63,623 bases of DNA from Alphaproteobacteria bacterium (GCA_017937705.1 JAGBDC010000016.1:91518-155140); one strand, 5' to 3'. Positions 1 through 7,206 are shown, counted from the first letter of the stretch. The notes: generated from the letters alone by a model not told the origin. A program made the numbers and translations.

Positions 1-38
1 TTTACAGAGTTTTTGCCCAAAAATTGGGGGTGAAACAA

Positions 39-530
39 ATGAGTTTGCAAGATTCCAAACTCTCGGACGGGAAGATTTTCATTGAGTATTTCAAGCAGGT
101 TTTTCACCACATAAACAAAGAAATACTCGGTAACCGACACAACCACAATCCTACGGAAGAGTTTTCGAACAAATCCGTCAGTCCGTGGAGTTACCTCAAT
201 CCCGATGCAAGTCTCCTCGATTTTGCCAGATTGTTGGCTATTCCCGCAAGCAGAAGTGCCGCAAACATTCGTGCTCAGTGCACCAAACCTCGTGTTACTA
301 AAGATTTTCTTAAATATTTTTTAGCTACTCAGCTGGAAAAGGACGTTAAAGAAATCGACCTTAACATGAAGGTAAGAGAAATTCGCTTGCCGGTAGCAAA
401 TTACAACAAGCATTCTTGGGTAACATTCATCAGATGGTGTGAAACTATCGGTTTTAAGGGACATCCGGAAAATCTCGATGACCTCGCCGACATAACTGTC
501 GATGAGCTCTTCGATTTTTGGACCAGTTAA
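39..530 (+). CDS. Hypothetical protein, 163 aa, unrecognised
   Basis: I do not recognise this protein. The ATG at 39 is preceded by a G-run (26-30) at ribosome-binding distance, so it is preferred over the in-frame TTG at 24. The product is soluble, without a signal peptide or membrane segment, and has a basic middle and an acidic C-terminus ending FDFWTS. It stands alone: an intrinsic terminator follows directly. Codon choice (CTC, AAG, GAG, GAC) is richer in G/C than in the ribosomal and metabolic genes of the window and resembles that of the genes at 29005 and 62468. Function unknown; that it is a real gene is likely from the start signal and terminator. Confidence 0.7.
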   Translation: MSLQDSKLSDGKIFIEYFKQVFHHINKEILGNRHNHNPTEEFSNKSVSPWSYLNPDASLLDFARLLAIPASRSAANIRAQCTKPRVTKDFLKYFLATQLEKDVKEIDLNMKVREIRLPVANYNKHSWVTFIRWCETIGFKGHPENLDDLADITVDELFDFWTS

Positions 531-548
531 TCCCAAATTCGTAATGCA

Positions 549-577
549 AAAACCTTCGACAAATCGAAGGTTTTTTT
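549..577 (+). terminator. Intrinsic terminator after the first gene
   Basis: An AACCTTCGA arm, a short CAAA loop and TCGAAGGTT are followed by a run of seven T. It lies about 20 bp after the stop codon at 530. Confidence 0.85.
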
Positions 578-600
578 ATTACATTAATATGCCTTTTATC

Positions 601-637
601 CTAGATTGCTTCGCAAGACTTCGTCGCTCGCAATGAC
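601..637 (+). repeat. Dispersed palindromic repeat, copy A
   Basis: The unit begins CTAGATTGCTTCGCAAG and ends CTCGCAATGAC. It shares both ends with copy B at 760-800 and matches a repeat type (GATTGCTTCG...CGCAATGAC) familiar from many AT-rich proteobacterial genomes. The ATTGC and GCAAT ends are inverted, so the unit can fold. Confidence 0.7.
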
Positions 638-691
638 AAATTCTTTTTGTCATTATGAATGAGCTTTAGCAACACGACAATCCACACTCTC

Positions 692-740
692 TCCTATGTC
701 ATCGCGAGAAAATCTTTGATTTTCGTGGCGATCCATAGGA
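692..740 (-). repeat. Dispersed palindromic repeat, copy C (inverted), long hairpin
   Basis: Ends TCCTATG and CATAGGA are perfect inverted repeats. The inside (TCATCGCGAGAAAATC, loop TTT, then GATTTTCGTGGCGATC) pairs almost throughout, giving a stem of about 20 bp or more. Read on the minus strand it resembles copies A and B (GGATCGC...CGCGATGAC), so it appears to be a diverged copy in opposite orientation. Confidence 0.65.
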
Positions 741-759
741 TTTATAAGGTATAATATTA

Positions 760-800
760 CTGGATTGCTTCGCAAGGACCTACGTCCGCTCGCAATGACG
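760..800 (+). repeat. Dispersed palindromic repeat, copy B
   Basis: The unit begins CTGGATTGCTTCGCAAGG and ends GCTCGCAATGACG. It is a close direct copy of 601-637 with a slightly different centre. Confidence 0.7.
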
Positions 801-969
801 AAAGGTGTTTTTTACAAAAAATGCCAAAAAACACTTAAAAACCGGCATTTTTGCAAGAAGATTTGAAAAAATTATTACGTAAAAACAACTTGTTGCGGTA
901 ACAAAAAACGTACGTTTTTTTGGAATAAAAATCAACACCGAAAATCAAGGCTTACAGATGAAATTTCGT

Positions 970-999
970 GTTCAAATTAATCGTACAATTAATTTGAAC
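970..999. promoter_or_regulatory. Perfect 11-bp inverted repeat before the pilin gene
   Basis: GTTCAAATTAA, eight bases, then TTAATTTGAAC. It ends 19 bp before the pilin ATG. It could be an operator or a 5' UTR hairpin; the sequence alone does not decide. Confidence 0.55.
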
Positions 1000-1018
1000 A
1001 AACGAAAAGGATAATATT

Positions 1019-1615
1019 ATGAATAAAATTAAAAGTGAACAATCCGGTCGTTCAATGGTTGAAATGCTCGGTGTTTTGGCGATTATCGGAGTTTTATCAG
1101 TAGGAGGTATCGCCGGCTATTCTAAAGCTATGGCAAAATTTAAGCTCTCTAAAGCTATGGACCAAGTAACAACTATTGTTACTAATATTCGCACTTTATA
1201 TGCAAGTCAACCCAGTTATTCTGATTTAACAACAGAAGTAGCCATTAGAATAGGTGCAATCCCAACTGAAATGTTAAATGGAGTTAGCCCGACTTCTGCA
1301 ACTGCAGTTTATAATGCATATAGCGGAAAAGTAGGTGTATTTTCTTCTACAACCGGAAGTGATTTTGGTGTCCTTTTTCTAGGATTAGGCAAAGAAGCGT
1401 GTGTTGCTTTATTAACAGCAGACTGGGGAAGGGAATCAGGTTCAGGTTTTGTTGCAGTAGGAGCAAATAGTTCTGCGTCTATAAGTAGTAATCTTAACTC
1501 GTCATCGATAGGACAAATTTTAGGTAATGGAAAAAAAGATATGACATTATCTGATGCTACAACACTCTGCGATGGTACGGGGGATACAAATAATGTTGCT
1601 TGGCAATTCCATTAG
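1019..1615 (+). CDS. Type IVb-like major pilin precursor
   Basis: A 198-aa prepilin-like protein. A very short basic leader (residues 1-10) ends in Ser-Gly; cleavage after Gly10 would give a mature protein starting RSMVEMLGVL, with the conserved Glu at position 5, followed by a hydrophobic helix (about 14-35). The globular part has two cysteines, in KEACVALL (near 123) and ATTLCDG (near 184), suited to a disulfide-bonded D-region as in TcpA/BfpA/PilS-type pilins. No assembly genes adjoin it; the only possible motor in the window is the PilT/DotB-like ATPase at 12616. A long leader with inverted repeats lies upstream. Class is fairly sure; pilus versus pseudopilus role is not. Confidence 0.8.
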   Translation: MNKIKSEQSGRSMVEMLGVLAIIGVLSVGGIAGYSKAMAKFKLSKAMDQVTTIVTNIRTLYASQPSYSDLTTEVAIRIGAIPTEMLNGVSPTSATAVYNAYSGKVGVFSSTTGSDFGVLFLGLGKEACVALLTADWGRESGSGFVAVGANSSASISSNLNSSSIGQILGNGKKDMTLSDATTLCDGTGDTNNVAWQFH

Positions 1616-1662
1616 CATTTATTAAAAAAATCCAATGCCATACATAAAAAAGAGAGAGTTTT

Positions 1663-2568
1663 CTAGTCCTTAAAATTATTTTTCTCAGACAAAGGATGAT
1701 TTTTTTGCACTTCATCACGCAATTTTTGTGCAACAATATGAGTATATATTTCCGTGGTTGATATATCTTCATGCCCCAACATTTTTTGAACACTACGCAA
1801 ATCGACTTTCTTATTCAGCAAATGAGTTGCAAAAGAGTGACGCAAAACGTGAGGAGAAACTTTTGCCGGAGAAATACCTGCCTTTACCGATAAATTTTTT
1901 AAGTTCTTAAAAAAAGCATCTCTGGTTATATGACCGCTTTTTGCATTTTTGGAAGGAAACATCCACGAAGATTTTTGTTTTTGCAGATAATCTTCTCTAT
2001 ATTTTGAATATTCTAAAACAGATTTTATTGCCTCATCGGCTATTGGCACGATTCGTTCTTTGCTGCCTTTGCCAAAAATGATTATTTGTTTTTTTTCATA
2101 ATTAATGCAATTATCCGGCAAAGAAACCAATTCCGATACTCGCAAACCGCAGGCATACATCAATTTAAGCATTGCCGACAATCTTCGAGATGTAAAATCA
2201 TCACCGGAATCCACTTCTTCAATCAATCTAAATATTTCTTTTTGAGTTAAAAATTTTGGTAACGGTTTTTCTTGTTTGGGCGATATAACGTCTGCAGCCG
2301 GATTTGTTCGGATTCGTTTTTCAATGTATAGAAACTTAAAATATTCCTTAATTGCCGATAGTTTTCGTGCAATTGTTTTTGCAGAAAAACCTCTTTTGCT
2401 TAAATCTTGTAAAAATTTTTCAATATCTTGGGCATCAACTTCTTTTTCGCTTATTCCCGAAAACTCACAAAATTGAGATAAATCTCGACGATAAGCATCA
2501 ATCGTGTGCGGAGAAGCTCCCCGCTCCGCCGTTATCATATCTAAAAAATATTCTATTGCCCAGCTCAT
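1663..2568 (-). CDS. xerD: Tyrosine recombinase XerD-like
   Basis: A 301-aa site-specific recombinase with an N-terminal SAM-like core-binding domain (about 1-85) and a C-terminal catalytic domain. The full catalytic set is visible: Arg143 (GLRVSEL), Lys167 (GKGSKER), His240 and Arg243 (HVLRHSF), His266 (LGHED) and Tyr275. These match XerD spacing with a constant offset of about four or five residues. XerC/XerD resolve chromosome dimers at dif. Divergence from aroK next door is the usual xerD position in alphaproteobacteria, which favours XerD over XerC. The start overlaps the stop of a tiny membrane-protein gene (TAATG), so the two are probably translationally coupled. Confidence 0.9.
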   Translation of the reverse strand: MSWAIEYFLDMITAERGASPHTIDAYRRDLSQFCEFSGISEKEVDAQDIEKFLQDLSKRGFSAKTIARKLSAIKEYFKFLYIEKRIRTNPAADVISPKQEKPLPKFLTQKEIFRLIEEVDSGDDFTSRRLSAMLKLMYACGLRVSELVSLPDNCINYEKKQIIIFGKGSKERIVPIADEAIKSVLEYSKYREDYLQKQKSSWMFPSKNAKSGHITRDAFFKNLKNLSVKAGISPAKVSPHVLRHSFATHLLNKKVDLRSVQKMLGHEDISTTEIYTHIVAQKLRDEVQKNHPLSEKNNFKD

Positions 2569-2711
2569 TATTTTGCAAAAGTATTAGCTATCGGAGTTTC
2601 TACCATTGTTTCTTTAACCGGCATCTCTTGTGAAAGCAACCAAAGGCCGCCGACAACAATAATTGCCGCCAAAATATATAGCCAAGTATAATTTTTTTTG
2701 CGATTTAACAT
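2568..2711 (-). CDS. Small single-pass membrane protein upstream of xerD
   Basis: A 47-aa reading frame, MLNRKKNYTWLYILAAII..., with basic N-terminus, one hydrophobic helix (about 8-27) and a short polar tail ending ANTFAK. AAGGAAAA lies about 5 nt before the ATG. Its TAA overlaps the xerD ATG in TAATG, so it is the first gene of a two-gene unit. The gene faces away from aroK. I do not recognise a family. The good ribosome-binding site, TM helix and exact stop/start overlap argue that it is real. Confidence 0.65.
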   Translation of the reverse strand: MLNRKKNYTWLYILAAIIVVGGLWLLSQEMPVKETMVETPIANTFAK

Positions 2712-2798
2712 AAACTTTTCCTTTTCTGAAAAAAAATATTGATAAAATAAAAACTATTTATATTATGGCAATAATATTTCAAATAAAGATTAAAAACA

Positions 2799-3341
2799 AT
2801 GCAAATTAACAAAATAATTTTATTAGTCGGACTTATGGGAAGCGGAAAGACCAGTGTAGGAAAAAGACTGGCAAAAAAATTGAATCTTCCTTTTATAGAC
2901 GGCGACCAAGAAATTGAAAAAGCAGCAGGTTTACCACTGGTTGACGTGCTTAAGTGCTTTGGTGAAGAAGAATATAGAGCCGGTGAAACCAGAGTGATGC
3001 ACCGTTTGCTAAACGGACAGCCATGTGTCTTGGCTTCCGGCGGAGGTTCATTTGTTCCACAACAAACAAGAGATTTAGCTCACCAAAATGCTATTACAAT
3101 CTGGCTTAAAGCAGATGTAGACACTTTGTACAATCGAACATACGGCAGACAACATCGCCCGTTTTTGAAGGGATATGACGAACATCTTAAAAACAAATTG
3201 GAAAAATATATCGGAGAAGAATATCCCTATTATTCCGAAGCAGATATAGTTGTTGAAACCAAAGATGAAGCTGTTGAGGCAACCGTATATAGAGTAACCG
3301 AAGCTATAAATAAATTTATTGTAGCAAAAACATCTGATTAA
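2799..3341 (+). CDS. aroK: Shikimate kinase
   Basis: A 180-aa shikimate kinase, the fifth step of the shikimate pathway (shikimate plus ATP to shikimate 3-phosphate). The P-loop GLMGSGKTSVGK is at residues 11-22, the Asp pair for Mg and substrate in FIDGDQEIE (about 32-40), and the glycine-rich SGGGSFV near 80-86. Length is usual for AroK. In many alphaproteobacteria aroB (3-dehydroquinate synthase) follows at once; here the next gene is rpsB, so the pair is split. Confidence 0.95.
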   Translation: MQINKIILLVGLMGSGKTSVGKRLAKKLNLPFIDGDQEIEKAAGLPLVDVLKCFGEEEYRAGETRVMHRLLNGQPCVLASGGGSFVPQQTRDLAHQNAITIWLKADVDTLYNRTYGRQHRPFLKGYDEHLKNKLEKYIGEEYPYYSEADIVVETKDEAVEATVYRVTEAINKFIVAKTSD

Positions 3342-3386
3342 CCAAAAAAACTCTTTACAAATCATAAATTTGTTGTAAAAAGACAA

Positions 3387-3410
3387 CGGACTTCAAATTG
3401 TTGGAGTCCG
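3387..3410 (+). other. Hairpin between aroK and rpsB
   Basis: CGGACTTC pairs with GGAGTCCG (one G-U) around an 8-nt loop. No U-run follows, so it is either a weak terminator for aroK or the first hairpin of the rpsB leader. Confidence 0.45.
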
Positions 3411-3431
3411 CAACTTTAATTTAATTACACA

Positions 3432-3523
3432 CGCAGACAGGCGAAGCTATGAGCTTTCGCTCCGGTGCTTTGAAAAGAGCCAACGTCTGCGGAGGTTTAA
3501 CCGGAAAACAAAAGGATATAAAA
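3432..3523 (+). ncRNA. Candidate rpsB leader (ribosomal protein S2 autoregulatory structure)
   Basis: CGCAGAC (3432-3438) pairs perfectly with GTCTGCG (3485-3491). Inside is a second helix, GCGAAGC (3441-3447) with GCTTTCGC (3453-3460). The closed structure ends 33 nt before the rpsB ATG at 3524. Position and shape fit an autoregulatory ribosomal-protein leader, as known for rpsB in other proteobacteria; identity with any named family was not tested. Confidence 0.55.
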
Positions 3524-4366
3524 ATGAGTCTTCCAAAATTTACAATTCGCCAAATGATTGAAAATGGCGTACACTTCGGACACCACGCTCGTCGTTGGAA
3601 CCCGAAAATGGCTAGCTATATTTATGGCAAAAAAGACAATGTTCACATTATTGACTTGCAACAAACTTATCCAATGCTCTACTCTGCTTTGAATGCAGCT
3701 CGCGAAATTGCTGCCAATGGCGGTAAAGTATTGTTCGTAGGCACCAAAAAGCAAGCTCAAGACATTGTTAAAGAAAATGCTGAAAGATGCGGACAATATT
3801 ATGTTAACTACCGTTGGCTCGGTGGTATGTTAACTAACTGGAAAACTGTTTACAAATCTATTTCTCGTTTGAATAAATTGAACGAAATGTTTGAAAACGA
3901 CGCAACAGAAGGCTACACCAAAAAAGAATTGCTTAACCTGAAAAGAGAACAAGAAAAATTAGCTAAAGAATTAAACGGTGTTATGAATATGGGCGGACAA
4001 CCTGATTTGTTGTTCATCATTGATATGCCGAAAGAAGATTTGGCTATTAAAGAAGCTAAAAAGCTCGGTATCCCTGTTATCGGTATTGCCGATACCAATG
4101 CTGATCCGTCTTTGGTTGACTTCCCTGTTCCGGGTAATGACGATGCTGTTCGCGCAATTCAATTCTACTGCGAATTAGTATCTTCTGCTGTATTAGACGG
4201 TATTCAAGCCGAAATCGCTGCTCAAGGCGTTAAGGTTGATGAAATCGTAGCTGAAGCAAAACCTGCAAAGAAAAAAGCTGCTAAAAAAGAAGCTGATGCA
4301 GAAACCGCTACTGAAGAAAAGGCTCCGGCTAAAAAATCTTCAAAGAAAAAAGCTGCTGCCGAATAA
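3524..4366 (+). CDS. rpsB: 30S ribosomal protein uS2
   Basis: Small-subunit protein uS2, 280 aa from the ATG at 3524. This start is chosen because AAAGGA (3512-3517) precedes it and the protein begins SLPKFTIRQMIENGVHFGH as in the family; a longer in-frame start at 3449 would run through the leader hairpin. Conserved signatures include GVHFGH, RWLGGMLTNW and the PDLLFIIDMPKE segment. A Lys/Ala-rich low-complexity tail of about 35 residues follows the normal end. tsf follows 88 bp downstream across a hairpin, the usual rpsB-tsf order. Confidence 0.97.
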   Translation: MSLPKFTIRQMIENGVHFGHHARRWNPKMASYIYGKKDNVHIIDLQQTYPMLYSALNAAREIAANGGKVLFVGTKKQAQDIVKENAERCGQYYVNYRWLGGMLTNWKTVYKSISRLNKLNEMFENDATEGYTKKELLNLKREQEKLAKELNGVMNMGGQPDLLFIIDMPKEDLAIKEAKKLGIPVIGIADTNADPSLVDFPVPGNDDAVRAIQFYCELVSSAVLDGIQAEIAAQGVKVDEIVAEAKPAKKKAAKKEADAETATEEKAPAKKSSKKKAAAE

Positions 4367-4386
4367 TAGCAAAGCTATCATTTAAC

Positions 4387-4422
4387 AATGGCGGTATTTT
4401 ATATTGTTAAAATATCGCCATT
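4387..4422 (+). other. Stable hairpin between rpsB and tsf
   Basis: AATGGCGGTATTTT and AAAATATCGCCATT form a 14-bp stem with one G-U pair and an 8-nt loop. No T-run follows, so it is more likely an attenuator or mRNA-stability element that sets the rpsB:tsf ratio than a full terminator. Confidence 0.6.
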
Positions 4423-4453
4423 CTAATTCAATCACAAATTTGAGGAAAAATTA

Positions 4454-5380
4454 ATGAGCGAAATTACTGCCTCTATGGTAAAAGAATTAAGAGAAACAAC
4501 CGGTGCTGGTATGCTTGATTGCAAAAAAGCATTGGTTGAAACTAACGGTGACATGGAACAAGCTGTTGACTGGTTGCGTAAAAAAGGTTTGGCTTCTGCT
4601 GCTAAAAAATCAAGCCGTATTGCTGCTGAAGGTTTAGTTGCTGTTGCTGTTGACGGAAACCGCGGTGCTGTGGTTGAAGTTAACTCCGAAACAGACTTCG
4701 TTGCTAAAAACGAATTGTTCCAAGAATATGTTGAAGATGCTGCCGTAGTTGCTTTAGCAAACAAAGGCGAAATCTGCGATATGAAAACTTTCGACTGTCC
4801 TAAATGCGGAAAAACTTTTGAAGAACGTTTAACCGATCTTATTGCTAAAATCGGCGAAAACATGACATTACGCCGCGCTCAACTTCTCGAAGTTGAAAAT
4901 GGTGTTGTTGCTTCTTATGTTCACAATGCTGCTCGTAACAACTTAGGTAAAATCGGTGTTTTGGTTGCTTTAGAATCAACTGCAGATAAAGCAAAATTAG
5001 CTGAACTCGGAAAACATTTGGCTATGCACATTGCTGCTTCTCGTCCGATGTTTTTAAATATTGAAGCTGTTGACCCAGCTGCAGTTGAACGTGAAAAAGC
5101 TATTTTCAGCGAACAAGCAAAAGCTTCCGGTAAACCTGAAAACATTATCGAAAAAATGGTTGAAGGTCGTATCAAAAAATACTACGACGAAGTTGTATTT
5201 GAAGAACAAGCTTATATTATGGATCCTGATAAGAAAGTTAAAGCTGTCGTTGCTGATACTGCAAAAGAACTTGGTGCAGAAATCAGCATAAAAGACTTCG
5301 TATGCTTTAAACTTGGTGATGGTATTCAAAAGAAAGAAGAAGATTTTGCTGCTGAAGTCGCAGCTCAATTGGGCAAATAA
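4454..5380 (+). CDS. tsf: Elongation factor Ts
   Basis: EF-Ts, 308 aa, the nucleotide-exchange factor for EF-Tu. The N-terminal UBA-like part (about 1-50, KELRETTGAGMLDCKKAL) and the core signatures VNSETDFVAKNE (about 77-88) and IGENMTLRR (about 133-141) are present. Between them is an unusual FDCPKCGKTFEE segment (Cys115, Cys118), which looks like half of a zinc knuckle; most alphaproteobacterial EF-Ts have a cysteine-free linker there as far as I know. AGGAAAAATTA precedes the ATG. A strong terminator follows. Confidence 0.97.
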   Translation: MSEITASMVKELRETTGAGMLDCKKALVETNGDMEQAVDWLRKKGLASAAKKSSRIAAEGLVAVAVDGNRGAVVEVNSETDFVAKNELFQEYVEDAAVVALANKGEICDMKTFDCPKCGKTFEERLTDLIAKIGENMTLRRAQLLEVENGVVASYVHNAARNNLGKIGVLVALESTADKAKLAELGKHLAMHIAASRPMFLNIEAVDPAAVEREKAIFSEQAKASGKPENIIEKMVEGRIKKYYDEVVFEEQAYIMDPDKKVKAVVADTAKELGAEISIKDFVCFKLGDGIQKKEEDFAAEVAAQLGK

Positions 5381-5399
5381 TTTCTTTCAAAAAGGACAA

Positions 5400-5434
5400 A
5401 GCACCTGAATTTTATATTCAGGTGCTTTTTTTTT
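5400..5434 (+). terminator. Intrinsic terminator of rpsB-tsf
   Basis: AGCACCTGAAT, loop TTTAT, ATTCAGGTGCT, then nine T. Perfect 11-bp stem. Confidence 0.95.
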
Positions 5435-5450
5435 GTTTTGAACAACAACA

Positions 5451-5876
5451 CTAGCAAACAGCGCCATTTGAAGTTCTGGTTTGCACAATTCTAAATGCCA
5501 AATCCAAAAGGGGCTGAATTTCGCTGTCAATTTTCACAAACAATTTCAACTGTTCAATAAAATCAAAAAGCTGAACAATAGGCATTGACAACAACGCTGC
5601 TACCAAAATTTCCGGATTATTGGAAACTTCATCCCAAATGTTTCTTACCTCAATTCCTCGTGCCAATAACTCATTCATAATTATCGGACGATATTCCATA
5701 CATTTGCCAAAAACATTTTTGAAATTTTCTTGCTGTATTTCGGAAGAAGACAAGAACACTTCTTCGACATACTCCAACTTTGCTACATAGTTAATTAGAG
5801 TTTCATTGTCGGCTTTTCGCACATTCAGAGATTGCAAGTCGTGCAATAGTCTGAAAAAATCTATTTCCGTTATCAT
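5451..5876 (-). CDS. Hypothetical protein, 141 aa
   Basis: Unrecognised soluble protein, predicted largely helical, with no signal peptide or membrane segment. It ends TRTSNGAVC. It lies downstream of dnaJ on the same strand but with a 71-bp gap that contains a perfect 9-bp inverted repeat (5892-5917), so it may have its own control. The ribosome-binding site is weak. It faces the tsf terminator convergently. No function can be given. Confidence 0.65.
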   Translation of the reverse strand: MITEIDFFRLLHDLQSLNVRKADNETLINYVAKLEYVEEVFLSSSEIQQENFKNVFGKCMEYRPIIMNELLARGIEVRNIWDEVSNNPEILVAALLSMPIVQLFDFIEQLKLFVKIDSEIQPLLDLAFRIVQTRTSNGAVC

Positions 5877-5891
5877 AACTTAGTGAATTAA

Positions 5892-5917
5892 TAATCTGTT
5901 TGACAAATAACAGATTA
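5892..5917. promoter_or_regulatory. Perfect 9-bp inverted repeat between dnaJ and the 141-aa gene
   Basis: TAATCTGTT, eight bases (TGACAAAT), AACAGATTA. It sits 16-41 bp before the start of the 5451-5876 gene and 31 bp after the dnaJ stop. Either an operator or a weak dnaJ terminator; no good T-run follows on the minus strand. Confidence 0.5.
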
Positions 5918-5947
5918 CTATACATTACAACAAACAACAAGAAAAAA

Positions 5948-7090
5948 CTATGCAGCCGTAAATAAATCTTTTATTTTTTCAAAAAAGCTTTTTTCCTCCG
6001 GTTGACAATTATCTTCTCCGGAGATAGCTCTAAATTCTTCTAACAACTCCTTTTGACGAGTACTGAGATTGACCGGAGTTTCAACTTTTATTTCAACCCA
6101 TAAATCACCTTTTTGCTCTGAACGCAGACGAGGCATACCTTCATTTTTAATTTTTAAGCGATGTCCGTTTTGTGTTCCTGCCGGAATTTTTAATTCTAAT
6201 TTACGACCGTCAACTGATGGTATCTCAACACATCCTCCTAAAGCGGCACAAGCCATTGAAACAGGAATTCGAGCATATAAATCACTTCCTTGTCTTTCAT
6301 AAAGTTTATGCCCTTTTACATTGACAAAAACATACAAATCGCCGTTTCTACCGCCTCTGATTCCGGCGGCACCTTCTCCGGCAATTCTTATACGAGTTCC
6401 ATCATCAACTCCGCAAGGAATTTTTATTTTAAGCTCTTTTTTATCCGCTATATATCCGTTTCCTCTACATTCCGGACACACGTCTTTTACTTTTCGCCCG
6501 CTACCGCGACAGTCAGGACAAGTTGTCTCCATAATCATAAAACCATGCTGTTGGTGAACTCTTCCTTTTCCTCGACAAGTTGGGCAAACAGGAGCTTCTT
6601 TTCCGTCTTTGGTTCCATGTCCGTTACATTTATCACATGATTTTGTTGTATTAAAAACAATATTTTTTTCCAATCCTGAATATGCTTCCTCCAAAGTTAT
6701 GGTCAAATCGTAGCGTAAATCTTCACCATTAACTGCTCCTGAAGGATTATAATTGCGTTGTGAACCACCGCCCATAAATTCTGAAAAAACTTCAGAAAAT
6801 ATATCGGCAAAACCGCCCGCTCCGCCAAAATTAAAGTCGAACGGATTTGCCCCTCCTCCTTGTTCAAAAGCAGCATGCCCATATCTGTCATAAGCAGCAC
6901 GCTTTTGCTCATCTTTTAAAACTTCATAAGCTTCATTTATTTCTTTAAATCTGGTTTCTGCCTCAGCATTTCCTGCATTTCTGTCCGGATGGTATTGCAT
7001 AGCCAAACGACGATATGCTTTTTTCAATTCATCGGCAGATGCTGTTTTTCCGACTTCTAATATTTCGTAGTAATCTTTTTTACTCATCAT
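5948..7090 (-). CDS. dnaJ: Chaperone DnaJ (Hsp40)
   Basis: Co-chaperone that stimulates DnaK ATPase. From ATG 7090 the protein has 380 aa: J domain (about 1-70) with the HPD motif in YHPDRNAG, Gly/Phe-rich linker, the zinc-binding domain with four CxxCxGxG repeats ([32 protein letters not shown]) and C-terminal substrate-binding domains. The start is set at [11 protein letters not shown]; an in-frame ATG at 7141 is rejected because it lies upstream of the -10 box of the likely heat-shock promoter. dnaK is not in the window, so this is a stand-alone dnaJ. Confidence 0.96.
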   Translation of the reverse strand: MMSKKDYYEILEVGKTASADELKKAYRRLAMQYHPDRNAGNAEAETRFKEINEAYEVLKDEQKRAAYDRYGHAAFEQGGGANPFDFNFGGAGGFADIFSEVFSEFMGGGSQRNYNPSGAVNGEDLRYDLTITLEEAYSGLEKNIVFNTTKSCDKCNGHGTKDGKEAPVCPTCRGKGRVHQQHGFMIMETTCPDCRGSGRKVKDVCPECRGNGYIADKKELKIKIPCGVDDGTRIRIAGEGAAGIRGGRNGDLYVFVNVKGHKLYERQGSDLYARIPVSMACAALGGCVEIPSVDGRKLELKIPAGTQNGHRLKIKNEGMPRLRSEQKGDLWVEIKVETPVNLSTRQKELLEEFRAISGEDNCQPEEKSFFEKIKDLFTAA

Positions 7091-7120
7091 AAAATTCCGC
7101 ATTAAATTAACTTGCCTATT

Positions 7121-7148
7121 ATTTAGTTTTTTTAATACCAAAACGCAA
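7121..7148 (-). promoter_or_regulatory. Candidate heat-shock (RpoH-type) promoter of dnaJ
   Basis: CTTGCG (7148-7143), 16 bp, CTAAAT (7126-7121). The same layout, CTTGAC-N17-CTAAAT, precedes grpE at 55890-55918. CTTG at -35 is the hallmark of RpoH promoters. Confidence 0.5.
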
Positions 7149-7206
7149 GTGCAAAATAGATTATAAATAACTATTAGTTATAAAAATCAAAAATAGACTT
7201 GCTCAT

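Larger units (their letters stand above)
541..1018. other. Gene-free 480-bp intergenic region
   Basis: No convincing reading frame is present on either strand. The region holds a terminator (549-577), three related palindromic repeat units (601-637, 692-740, 760-800), a hairpin whose arms are 815-824 and 844-852, an 18-bp perfect palindrome (903-920) and an 11-bp-arm inverted repeat (970-999) just before the pilin gene. The right-hand half is probably the pilin promoter and leader. Confidence 0.7.

Noticed and set aside
601-800. CRISPR array
   Set aside because: Only three related units in mixed orientation with unequal spacing; they are palindromic repeats.
3449-3523. Longer in-frame start for uS2 (25 extra residues)
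   Set aside because: The stretch forms the leader hairpin, the ribosome-binding site is at 3512-3517, and the family starts at SLPKFTI.
7091-7141. Longer in-frame start for DnaJ at 7141
   Set aside because: It lies upstream of the -10 box of the likely promoter, and DnaJ normally begins at SKKDYYEIL.
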